Below are positions 42,974 to 54,189 of a stretch of DNA of 64,000 nt, one piece after another. Location of the stretch: contig JAMYHL010000010.1 in the NCBI GenBank assembly GCA_025531455.1, positions 1,426,001-1,490,000 of the forward strand, given 5' to 3'. This stretch comes from Apiotrichum sp. Y4204. Its lineage: Eukaryota; Basidiomycota; Tremellomycetes; Trichosporonales; Trichosporonaceae. Each line of letters opens with the position of its first letter. Position 1 is the stretch's first letter. The translations under genes and the position numbers were made by a program. The notes under the pieces are model-generated. The model was given only the letters and a program-made list of their open reading frames with translations. It had not been told where the DNA came from and ran no database searches.

Positions 42974-43913
42974 ACTCGAATTTTGGGATTGCTGGGGTGT
43001 TGATATTGGTGCCGTAGTGAAGGTGATGAGGCGCGTTGAGCTCCCCACTCACGGTTTATAGAGATCCTGATAGGCTGGAGCCCAGGGAGCAGATACCAGC
43101 CGCCCAAAGGAAAACGGCATCGTCACGCGTCGCGTCACGTTCCCCACTGGCGTCCCCGTTGTCACCATCGCCTTTGCCCACAGGTGGGTATGCAGCGCCC
43201 GCAGCTCGAGCCATTCCGCATCGCACTCGAGAGGCGACACTCACCCCGTATCTTTACTGCTTGTCTGATGAAATCACTGCTGAGCCATCGACGGCTCATG
43301 TGGACGTGGACCACAAGACAGGCCACGGAGACGGCCAATACCGCACATCGACATTGCTCACCATCACAAGAGTCATAATATACCACACCTCAAACTCCCT
43401 CCCCCGGGTGCTGAGATCACTATCCTCCACTTGAGTAAATGCCAGTTACTAGCCAATGTGTGCTCTGGTGCTCTGATGAGATTAGTCCTCGCTGCGCGTG
43501 GCGCCGCCACATCGCGACGACCTTAAGACCTTGTTGATGAGAGTTGAAATGTGCAGCAACATACGACGGTGGGGGATACGTCTCGGTTCTCAGCTTGTAG
43601 AATCTGACAAAGCTCCTGTATCCTTATGCCATAGATATGCGCGACAGCAACATGTATTGGTTCTGCACCATGCACCATACACTGTACAGTACTTGGGCTC
43701 GACCAGACTGTGGTAGTCCTGGGGGGTTCTGTTCGCCATAAACCCGGCCCTCTCCTTCATCCGCACAATGACGTCGCTGCTCACGCTGTTGCCCGTGTGG
43801 GGTTCGTGTTGGGTGGCGTGACTCTCTCTTGCGGTATAGTTGCTCGCGTCCCCATCACGGCCACTCCCGATCCTCCCATCCATCCATCCCCCATCACATC
43901 TCATCATCCCATA
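42974..43913. other. Intergenic region upstream of the MFS transporter
   Basis: About 940 bp with no supportable gene. The last 60 bp before the ATG are C/A/T-rich leader sequence (CCATCCATCC). Confidence 0.5.
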
Positions 43914-46437
43914 ATGTCACGGACGAGCACGCCACGGCGCGCAAACGGCTCGAACGGCGGGACCAGCGCCACCGCAGGCGACCACGGCACCTCCCCGACC
44001 AACGGGGGAATCGGCCTCGGACGCCCGAGCACCTCCCCCGTCGCCACCGAATCACAGGGGCATCGGTACACCTCCCTCTCGAGCCTGATGCGCTCGCCGG
44101 ACCGGGACCACCGGATGGAGTGGCCCGGCTCCCCGCCGAGCGCGGGCACGTCGCCGCGGCGCGCGCACTTTGCGCAGGTTACGCGGTACACTTCGCGCGG
44201 GGAGGCGGCCGCGCCGGCCGAGGATGTGCCCCCGTGGACTATCCCGGGGAGCGGGGAGAGGGAGCTAGAAGCGGGAAGCAGAAGCGCGGCGAAGAGGGAT
44301 AAGCGGCACATGGGGCTGTGGAAGCTTATCGCGCTCACTGTTGCCATGGGCGGGAGTCAGGTGCGTGCGAGTAAAGTGGACTGTGGACTGACGGCAGATT
44401 GTGTGGACAGTGTGCGTTGCGCTGTGGAGACGGTTGCGCGAGGTAGATGGTTGCTAACATTAGTGAACTGGGGTATGGGACGCCGTATCTCACCGGACTT
44501 GGCATGCCGACAAAGTACACGGCCCTCGTGTGGCTCGCGGGCCCGATCTCGGGGCTGGTCGTCCAGCCGCTCATTGGCGCAATCTCCGACTCGAGCACGA
44601 GCAAGTACCGCCGCCGGTTTTGGGTCGTCGCGTCTACTGCGCTGCTTGTGCTTTCGCTGCTTGGCCTCGCGTTTGCCGGGCCGATAGCCAAGGCGCTCGT
44701 GGATCTCGTTGGCGTTGGGCAGGGCGACTGGGATCCGCAGGGCAAGGTCTGGGTGAGTGAGAGGACGCTGTGAGAGGAAAGGCTTACTCCAGGCGGCGCA
44801 GGCTGCGATTGCGCTCGCAGTGTTTTGTTTTTACATGTTGGATTTTGCGCTCAACGGGTGGGTGTGGGGATTATGGTGTCGTCTGACCGCGACCGCAGAC
44901 TACAGGCATCCTTGCGGAATCTCGTGTTCGACGTCACACCTGCCGACCAGCTCAACTCGGCCAACGCATGGAACGGGCGGTTCAACCACATTGGCAGCAT
45001 TGTCGGCTTTTCCGTCGGGTTTATCAACCTGAACGACATTGGGTTTATCAGTTTCCTCGGCGGCGAGCAGTTTAGAAAGCTCTGCATCCTGTCGATGCTG
45101 CTCCTACTTGTCACAGTGTGGATTACGTGCTTTACGACGGAAGAGGACGAGCGCCCGAGTCCGCTCCTCGGCGAGCGGCGGTCCACACTCCGCCAGATGC
45201 TCAACACCATCCACGAAGCAATTCTCACCCTTCCCAAACCCGTGCGCAGGATTTGCATGGTATGTCGTGTGTGGATACCACGGATACGGCAGCTGCTCAC
45301 CCCAGGTCCAAATCATGGCCTTCATGGGCTGGTTCCCGTTCCTCTTCTACGCGACACACTATATGAAATACGTCATGTCTCACGAGCTGGGCCGCGAGGC
45401 AGGCGACGAGGCGACACGGACCGGCAGCCTCGCGCTCATGTTTAACGCGTTTGTAGCGTACGCGGCCGGGACGATCCTGCCGTACCTCTCGGAACGTGAC
45501 CACCGGCTGCTGCCGGACGAGGACGAGCTGTCGGAAGGCGACGAGGACGAGCACGCGCACATTCGCTCAATGGTGCAGCAGTGGAAGGCGGATGTTGACA
45601 GGACAGGACGTCCGCTGCGCCTCCCGAGGAGTGAGTGATGGCCAAGAGGCCAAAAGGAAGACTTTGTTCTGACGCCAGTGCCGTTCATGCTCCGGAACGT
45701 GTGGACTGCCGCGCTGCTCCTCTTCTTCGTCCTCATGATGAGCACATTTTTCATCTCCACCGTCTGGCAGGCCACCGTCATGATCTCGCTCGTCGGCATC
45801 TGCTGGGCAGTCGCCTGCTGGGTGCCCTTTGAGATGATCATGGCGTTCCTGAAAGAAGTAGAGGAGGAGCAGAACCGCGCGCAGACCTCGCCGTCCGCCT
45901 CGGCCGTGTCGCGTTCCGGCCGCTCCGCCCGCTCTGGCCGCTCCGCGTCGTTCAGCACCCACACCCACACCCACACGCACGCGCACTCGCCGACCCGCGC
46001 CCACCATGACCGGAACAGCGAGCGCCGCCCGCTGCTGATGCGGAGCTACTCGACCGCCGACCTCGAGGGCGCATCGGTAGAGTATATCGGGCAGGGCCCC
46101 GTCGCGGGCGGGACGATTATGGGTATCCACAACCTCGCGATCGTGCTCCCGCAGTTTATCATTGCGATCGTTGCGTCGGTCATCTTTCGGGTTGCAGACG
46201 GCGACGCCAAGCCCGTCGCGGTGCATGTGGGGCACGGGGCGCCCGAGTGGCAGGAGAAATCGGGCGTCGCGTGGGTACTCCGCTTTGGCGGGCTCATGGC
46301 GCTCGTCGGCGCGGCCATCTGCCGCCGCGTCCCGCCGACCAAGCAGGAAAAGGTGGGTACTGTTATTTGTATGTGCTGACGGACGGCAGATTATGCGCCG
46401 CCGCCTGGCCGAGATGCGCGAGGCGGCCGACGAGTAG
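43914..46437 (+). CDS. MFS transporter of the GPH/sucrose (SUT1-like) family
   Basis: Exons 43914-44360, 44398-44411 (14 nt), 44464-44752, 44793-44857, 44899-45259, 45306-45630, 45679-46352 and 46390-46437 give 740 aa. A 130-residue Ser/Pro-rich cytosolic N-terminus precedes about 12 membrane segments. The first is IALTVAMGGSQIVWTVELGYG, rebuilt through the 14-nt exon. The loop GPISGLVVQPLIGAISD with YRRRFW is the GPH-family 2-3 loop signature seen in plant SUC and fission yeast Sut1 alpha-glucoside carriers. A large cytosolic loop near residues 575-640 is Ser/Arg-rich and contains a Thr-His dipeptide run (THTHTHTHTHAH). Probably a proton-coupled sugar importer of the plasma membrane; substrate inferred only from family. 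Confidence 0.88.
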
Positions 46438-47104
46438 CATCGTGTTTCCATCTTGTGGGCGTAACTTGTACAAGCCGTGGTATCTGTTAGCATCAAGTAT
46501 CAAGTATCTATATCCATATGAATGTTGTCGAGGTGACAATTCGCTGCAGAGTACCCAGAGTTTACTGCTAAGTGCACGGCATGACTTACAAAAGTCGCAG
46601 TCGCCATGATTCTGACTTCGGACATGCGCGACGCCTCCGCGGGCCGAGACCCGGAACCTTGAACACCCCGCACGCACGCCGCAGGGCCGCAGGGCCGCGC
46701 CGCGCCGCAGCCCATCCGGGAACCCATTCGGACTCGTGTGGTTGGTCGGCCCCGCCCAATCCTCGGCTTCGGTAATGGCAGGCAGTGCCTTGCTGTGGCT
46801 GATGTCACCGGCTGCTCCACATGGTTTATCCATGTTGGTTATATTGGTTACTCAATCCGAGAAAACAGCTAGAACAACCATTCCATTCCATCGCAACTGC
46901 CGCGACCGCCGAGACATCAAGCTTTGGAACTCTCGGGGATGGGGCGATAAGCGTTTTTTTCTGGATACTACCCATTCCAGCAGCCGCCGCTATCGCCATT
47001 GCCATCGAGACAAACATTGCGCATCGCACACGATATTGATAATCAACCAGGCGAAGGGATAACCATAACCCCTGCGATAAACCCAATCTCCGCCGGCTTG
47101 CGCG
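46438..47104. other. Intergenic region between MFS and Bre4-like genes
   Basis: About 670 bp. No TATA box or gene recognised. Confidence 0.5.
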
Positions 47105-50100
47105 ATGGATGCAGGCCCGAGCTCGCCGCGCTCGCGCACGCCACGGGGGAGCGCCGGCGCGACGCCCCCCTCCCCCTCCGCCTCTCCATCTCCCTCTCCC
47201 TCTCCGCGCCACCCGCCGGGCAGGTCACTCACCCCGCTCACCCCCGTCGCACCCCCTGCGATCCGCATCGACCCCACTTCCCCAATAGCCGCCATCTCGC
47301 CGACCTCGCCAATCGCGGCGCCGCGCCGCGCGCGCTCCGCGTCGCCGTCGCGCCACCGCCTCGTCCCATCACATCCACATCCACATCTCCCCCCAAGCCC
47401 GCTCGCCACCACCACCACCACCCCGACTCCGACGGCCCTCGTTCCCGAGTACGCGGCTGCTACCCCCGTCCCATCACGGCGGAAGAGGGGACGGAAGCGT
47501 GGGGCGACGTTTACGCTTGATGACGACGAGGAGCCGGAGAGTACGGAGGGTATACCCCTCTCGACGCTGGATACAAAGGGAGGGGAACGGGGGCGCGAGG
47601 CGCGCGAGGGCAGCTCGCACGTCGTGTTTGAGCGGCACGAGTATCCCCCCTCTGAGCCGAAGGAGAGCGAGGACCAGACGAGCAAGCACAGCCACGGGAG
47701 CGGGGAGGGTATCGTCGGGAACGGGAACGGGAACGCCAGCGGCGTGGGGAATGGGGGCGCCGACGGGGATGGGGATAGAGATAAGCGAGAGACGCCGACA
47801 AAGTCTTGGTTTGGGAAACGGGTGGACGCGCTCGTCGCGCGCGTGCTTGCCAACCCCCGCATCGCGTGGATACCCCCGAAACTCACCTGGGACGACATCA
47901 AGCCCGCGATCCGTATCTCTGTCAGCGTGAGTTGTTTGTCTGGGGAGAGCTAAACGACAGGCATGGGTCGGGTTTCTGCTCATCTTGATCCGCGAGTCGG
48001 GGGCCATGCTGGGTATCGCTTCCTGTGAGTGGGAGATGGCAGCAGTGGCTGACTTTTCAAGTTCTCGTCCTCATCGTGGCGTGTATGGTGCCCCCCTTCC
48101 AGCCGTTTGTGCAGGTTCTCGAGATTGTGCTCAACACGGTCTTTTACACGTCCATAGCATGGGCATGGTGCGCAATCGCAACGGTCATTGCGCACTCGAC
48201 GCGCGTGCCGACCGACCCCGACCTCGTGGGCCAGGCAATGGCGCGCCACCCAAACGCAAAAGGCGTTAACCTCGAGTTGTGGCTCGTAAGCACTGAGTGT
48301 TGGGTCGTGCTGACTGCAGGTCACCGAGGGCGTGTTCCTCCAGGAGAACCCCGCGATTGTGTGCTGTGTCTTTCTCTCGGTCGGGACGGGCATCCTCCTC
48401 TGGTGGAAGATGCGCACCGCACCAAGTCCCGCGACGTTCCCCCTCGTCCTGAGCTGTATTATTATTGATGCGGTGGGTTAGGTCGTAGGAGTGTCACTGA
48501 CATTAGACCCTCACGGTCACCCCCCTGTACGGCAAGGCCAACTACATGCTCGCGTTCTCCCTCTGGCGGCCGATTATGATCCAGAGCGCCATCGGCCTCG
48601 CGTGCTCGGCCGTCATCTTCCCCGTGTCGGTGACGTCGCAGTTCCGGCGGCGGTTCCAGGGCGTGCTGAAGCCGCTGGAAACGGGCATGGGCGAGATAGA
48701 GCGACTGTTTACCGACGCCTCTTCAATGGACACGTTTGGCGCGCTGGACAAGGACAAGCACCGCGTGACGTTTGACGACCCGACGGCCGAGCGCGAGGCA
48801 AAGATCAAGGCGTGGGGCGACCGTTCCGCCGAGATCCGCACCACGCTCGTCGCGTCCCTCGCAGGCATGCAGCCGCTCCAGTCCCAGGTACGCTACCTCG
48901 GCGTGGACATCAGCTACGGCCGGCTGTCGGGGCACGACATGTGGGAGCTGTTTGACATTCTCGCGTCGGTGCAGGTCCGCGCGTCTGGCATGTCGTTCTT
49001 TTTCAATGCGATTGTTAACAAGGTGCGGCACACGCACCTCGACTCTCAAGGGTTCAGCGCACTCGACACGGTCACGCAGTCGATAAGCCGGAACCAGAGC
49101 CGGGCGGACATCCAGGCGTCACGGACAATGAGTCGGCAGGCATCACGGACAGTGAGCAGGCAGGGGAGCCGTGTGGATGTCCAGTCTGCGCGCACCGTAA
49201 GCCGGCAGGGAAGCCGGCCGGCAAGCAGATCTGGGAGCAGGGCGGATTTGAGGGAGAGTGCGCCGCCGAGCCGCGCGCCGTCGCGCCAGGCATCGGCGCG
49301 GGATCTGGGGAACCACGACATGACGACGGACGACGAGACGGACGACGACCACCGGCGGTCCGAGAGCCGGCGCCCCAGCCATGTCGACGACCACCACGAG
49401 CACGACCACGAAATGTCGCTGGCGCACCATCTCCGGCTGGCGTTCCAGCGGGGATCGCACTCGCGGAGCAGCTTGGAGAAACACCACCACGGACACCACT
49501 ACGGACATGGACATGGACACTCGCGCGGGGCGTCCAAGAGCTCGATCCGGCTCGAGACACCCAAGGGCTTCCCGCTCGTGTCGAAAAACTCGAGCATCAG
49601 CCTACTGGATCATCTCAGGAAACAGCAGCAGCCGGTCGGGGTGTACGAGTCGCAGCGATATATGGACCTCGAGCGCGGCGACGAGCGGGATCTGGAGAGG
49701 TTGATTGTGCAGCTTGAGCTACTGAGTTGTGGCGCGCGGCCGCTGGTGAAATCGCTCCGCAGGGCGCTTGGTGACGCGATCACATGGACAAGGACAGGGG
49801 ATAAGAAGCGGCATGATTTCCTGCGCACCGTGCAAAAGACGCACGGCGTGCTCAGCGTCATGCTCGAAGAGTTCAAGGAACACCGCACAGAAGTCACGGA
49901 GCCTTACCGGCACCTGTTTGACCCGTCGCAGCCCGCGACGGACATTAGCACGATCCAGCACGCGGGGCTGTACTACTGCTTTGTTGCGCAGTACCACCTC
50001 ATCGAGTTTAGCGATGCGGTCATCAAGCTGCTCGCAAAGATTATCGAGCGGGACAATACGCGCCAGAAACGCCGGTTGTGGTTTCCGTACTCGTGGATTG

Positions 50101-51705
50101 CGCTGTTTGGCCAGTTCCAAGAGAGTGTCAAGCACCACACCGAGGACGGGACCGAGGGCGAGACGCAGCAGGATGTGCCGCATGACGAAGATGAGGACGA
50201 GTACTACCACAGCGACGGGGAGACGACCGGTCTCCTGGGGGAGGCGCGCCGCCGAAATCCCGATTACCGCCCGTTCAACTCGCCGTTCATGGTGCTTCTC
50301 TCCAAGCTGTCCAAGATCCCGGATCTGCTGGGGTCCCGCTCTGCAATGTTTGCGCTCAAGGCCGGCATGCTCTCCGCGCTCACCACCCTGCCTGCGTTCC
50401 TGTCCAGCTCGGCATCCTTTTACTACAACAACCGTGGCATGTGGTGCACCGTCATGGCACAGATGACGCTCGCGGTGTTCTCCGGCGACACGCTCAGCTC
50501 GTGGATGCACCGCATGGTCGCGACATTCTGGGGCATCCTCGTCGGTATGGTGGTGTGGTACGTCGGCGCGGGCCGGGGAACAGGCAACCCGTTTGGTCTT
50601 GGAGTAGTCACCGCCGTGGTCTTTCCGTTTGCCATGTTTGCGCGCCTGTACTACCCCGCCGGCGTGCTCACCACCGTCGTCTTCACCACGTCCATCATGC
50701 TCGTCGTCGGGTACTCGTGGCAGAACGGGAACATCGTCAGGGCAGGCACCACGACCTGGGGCTGGGACGTCGCGTGGCGCCGCTACGTCTGCGTCGTTAT
50801 CGGTATCTCGGCCGCATGGGTGTGGTCTGTCGGTACGTCCTCCTTTTGTTTGTTTATCTAACACCCCAGTGCCGCCGTCGTTCTCGGCCAAAAAGGCCAT
50901 CCGCCAGTCGTACGCGCGCAGCATCATGTCGGTCGGGCGCATCCTGTGCGACCTCCTGTCCACCGCCAACGATCCGCACTACCACACCGACCACGAGCAG
51001 TACCGCCGCACGCGCAAGGAGCTGCTCAAGGCGCGCACCAAACTCTCGAAAATGTCTGTCCGGCACGTAAACGCCGTCAACGAGGTCTCGGTGCGCGGCC
51101 GCTGGCCCGAGGAGCGGTACCAAGTGAGTATACAAGTAGCTTTTACATGTTCTCCACTCACCCTTCTTTCCACAGGGACTGCTCAACACGCTCGTCGAGA
51201 CAATGTCGCTGCTCGCGCAGCTCAACCACCTCCTCCCGCAGATGGATATCCGGTGGCGCCGCGCGCTGCTGGCGCGCACGCGCATGGCCGACCCGCTGTT
51301 TCTCGGCGACGTGCTCGCCGTCATCTCCATGACCTCGGCAGCGCTCAAGTCGGCCGCCCCGCTTCCGCAGATAACCCCCGGCCCCCTCGTCGCCAAATAC
51401 GTGAGTTCAAATATGAAGAAATATGACTTGTTCAACTTGGTACTCATGTGCAGCACATGAACAAATACAAGGGCCTCGATCTCCCGCTCGACCCGCACCA
51501 CAACGACGACCTGCCAGACCACGTGACGGTCGAGGTGCTCGAGAGCGACGACTATATGCGCTACGCGCTCGGCGTGACGACCGTGTATGCGCTCATGGCG
51601 CGTCTCGATGCGATTGTCGTCGCGTGCAAGACGCTCCTGGGAGAAAACTTCCACATTGGAAACTTGAGGGTGGATGAGTTGACGCTCAATGATCATATGG
51701 CGTAG
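47105..51705 (+). CDS. Large Bre4-like (FUSC/ArAE-type) membrane protein
   Basis: Exons 47105-47926, 47961-48024, 48062-48285, 48320-48472, 48507-50832, 50870-51123, 51176-51400 and 51454-51705 give 1439 aa. A 270-residue Pro/Ser-rich N-terminus is followed by two membrane blocks of about six segments (near 290-450, and 1010-1180 with LAVFSGDTLSSWMHRM) and a C-terminal helical domain, the layout of fungal proteins related to the yeast brefeldin A sensitivity protein Bre4 and to aromatic acid exporters. A probable ER or plasma-membrane transporter; substrate unknown. The cytosolic part between the blocks holds an SR-type repeat (SRQGSR and variants, residues about 613-672) and a His-rich loop (HHEHDHE, KHHHGHHYGHGHGHSRG) near 715-760. 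Introns are 34-53 nt, and all joins keep hydrophobic segments intact. Confidence 0.85.
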
Positions 51706-52062
51706 GGGGGGAGGTCTAGAGTACTTCTTGCACTGTTAGAATAGATGTCTGTATAATTCTGCACACATGCTGTTGCAGATTCTTAGCGGGCGCGATAGTC
51801 AGTCGTATATCGTTCCAGCTGACAGAAAGGTGTTTCGTCAGTTGCTCACCAAAGCTCCTCATCCCACTGCCCACTCTGCCGTGTTCTTTCTGCAATGCAT
51901 AGACTACGGATCACTCCGCAGCCGGCCGCGCGCGGCCTGGCGGGAACCCCGGGTGCGCAGCATCGCCACGTCGCAGCGTCGCAGCGGCCGCCGGGTCCGC
52001 CTTTCGTCCACTCGACCACCATCGTCCTCGCCTGTCGATTGTTCTCTATGCGACTATAGGTT
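51706..52062. other. Intergenic region between convergent Bre4-like and NDUFA8 genes
   Basis: About 360 bp of 3' flanking sequence. Nothing else seen. Confidence 0.55.
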
Positions 52063-53470
52063 TTACTTCTGGACGGTGGTGATGATGGGCGACTTCTTCT
52101 CCCAGATCTGGGGCTGGCCCTCTGGAGAACCGGGAATGTTCTTCTTGAGGTTGAGCTTGGTGAACACGCACGAGTTGAGCGCCTTCTCGGGCTTGCGGCA
52201 CGCCTGGAAGTACTGGTTGTTAGCAAGGACAAACAAAGGAGTAGAGGGGGGGAAAGAGGGATTGGGAATCAAGGTCAGAGAATGCGGTACCACCCGCGAA
52301 GACTGTCGACATGGAGATTAAGACAGGGATAACTGAGGTATTTCTCATCATAGACGTGGAAAGGAGAGAAGAATGGAATTTGGCATGGGGGCGGCTGCGG
52401 CCGACAGAAAGCAAAGCAGTCGCGAGACTGGTGCCAGGGCGCGTCTCGTCGAAGAGTACTGTGGGATGCTCGGGACAACGCTGTGGACATAAAACACCAT
52501 GTCCATAGTCCACCTTCCACACGTGTACTGAACACAACGGGTGGACGCTTGGAGGTGATTCAGCTCGCCCCATGTTATTGCCGTTCAACGCCTGGCCCGT
52601 TGGGCAAACTCGACGACATGTCAAGCACAACATGTCAAGCACCCTCCGAGGCCCAACCTGCGTGCCCACCGCGGCCTCGTCACATCGCACACCGCGTTGT
52701 AGTTCTCGCCCACTGAACACGGCCTCTCGAAACACAGACCAACACCCACCTGGTTGTTCATCTCGAGGCACTTCCAGTGCGCGTCAAACTCGACCAGACA
52801 CGACTCCCGGATCTTCCCAATAATCTCCTGGGTGCAGCGGGTCACTTTCCGTCCCTCCTTGAGGCAGTGCGCGGGATCGCGGTCCTCGTTCTTGCAGAGC
52901 ATAAAGTCCTCTGCGGGATCAGCAGTGTTCAAACGAGATGGGTTCAGGGGGTGGTTTTGGCGCAGAGGTGAAGAGTGCGCCGAGACTGAAGCGGCAGAGC
53001 GACTAATTCCCTGCCCACATGGAATGACGGCTTTGCTGAACATCGACAGAGCACAACAGCCCGCGCCGCACGTTCCGATCATCGCCTATTTCCCATTCCC
53101 AATGGCTAGCCGCGCGGTGCGCCGTCCGCCGTCGGCCTTGACGGTGGTAGGTTATCGCAACCACCCAGGCTCGCTACTACCCAGACCTCGCGACTGGCAA
53201 CTCGCAAGCTCGCAAGATCTCCAGCCGCCTCCAGCCGCTCCGCCGCAGCTGCACGCGCGCACAATCTCCAGCCCCCGCCAACGAATCCAACACGGTAAAC
53301 ACGAAACACTCGCCATTGACGTCGCGGCAGTAGTCGCCGATGAAGAAGGCTGCCGACTTGAGGGGGGCCGAGGTGGTGCCGAGCTCGTCGACGTGGGGGA
53401 CGGACGAGGGGAGGGGGTTGGGGTCGACATACGGCCTGTCAGGCTGGGTGGCCTCGCGGTGGGTAGGCAT
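52063..53470 (-). CDS. NDUFA8: NADH dehydrogenase (complex I) subunit NDUFA8 (19 kDa, CHCH)
   Basis: Exons (minus) 53470-53314, 52910-52750 and 52212-52063 give 155 aa. It is an intermembrane-space accessory subunit of complex I with CX9C cysteine pairs. Seen: SAAFFIGDYC, then C-RDVNEDFML-C and C-KNEDRDPAH-C spaced exactly CX9C, EFDAHWKCLEMNNQ, and YFQACRKPEKALNSCVFTKL. The first pair is correct only if intron 1 begins with GC (G/GCGAGT at 53313) and ends CAG, so this is a GC-AG intron; nearby GT donors give CX6C, a wrong frame or a stop. Both introns are unusually long for this region (403 and 537 nt). The start is the first ATG before the conserved N-terminal block. Confidence 0.9.
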
Positions 53471-54189
53471 GGCGGGCAGGAGAAGGTGGGGGGTGAGAGT
53501 GACGAGAGGGAGGGGAGTGGTGGTGTCAACGGCCTGTTTGATGGTGGTGAACCCGTCCGAAGTCGAGCTTCCAGTTCCATTACAACATCCGCTGAGCGAT
53601 GGCGGCCACCTGGTTGGAGAGCCCGGGACGCGGAGCGGGATCAATCGATCAACTGATCAACTGGGCAGAGCTCCTTACCACGTGGCTATCTCCGAAATAC
53701 CCGACCTCACCATAGAAGCGAGTCCGGCATGTGGCAACTGGGATGATCCGGGGCCCACTCTGGTGGTTGTTCTGCCTCGTGTTTGCTGCGTGGACGTCAT
53801 CGGGCGCGGATCTGTGTGTTGCTGATCGCGCTGATCGTGGTGATGCAGGTGATGCCATTCCGTGTGTGTGTACAGCGTGTACAGCGTGTGTGTTGGGTGG
53901 CGTGCGGATCGCGCGGATTTGTGTGTCTGTCGTTGATCGTTGACACGGACATTTGCAGCTCATCGACCGCCTTCCCCCCTCCCTTTGCCTTCCCCTCTCC
54001 AGACGACGTGTGACACAGTCAACTCCCCTCAACTTCCGATATCGGAGGGAAGACACACACATCCTCTCTCCTCTTCATCACTCGACACATACTCACCCTT
54101 ACTCACCCCTCCATCGCCATCGCCGTCGCCGCCTCCGTCGCCATTCTCTTCCCCCGTTCGGCGACGTCCCCCCGTTCGCCCCGCTCACA
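53471..54189. other. Divergent intergenic region (NDUFA8 / SEC8)
   Basis: About 720 bp. The 150 bp before SEC8 are C/T-rich leader. GTGTGTGTACAGCGTGTACAGCGTGTGTG near 53860-53895 contains two copies of a GTACAGCGT word. No gene seen. Confidence 0.5.

Noticed and set aside
49719..50969. 416-codon minus-strand open frame
   Set aside because: Antisense of the Bre4-like main exon; Arg/His/Asp-rich with no domain.
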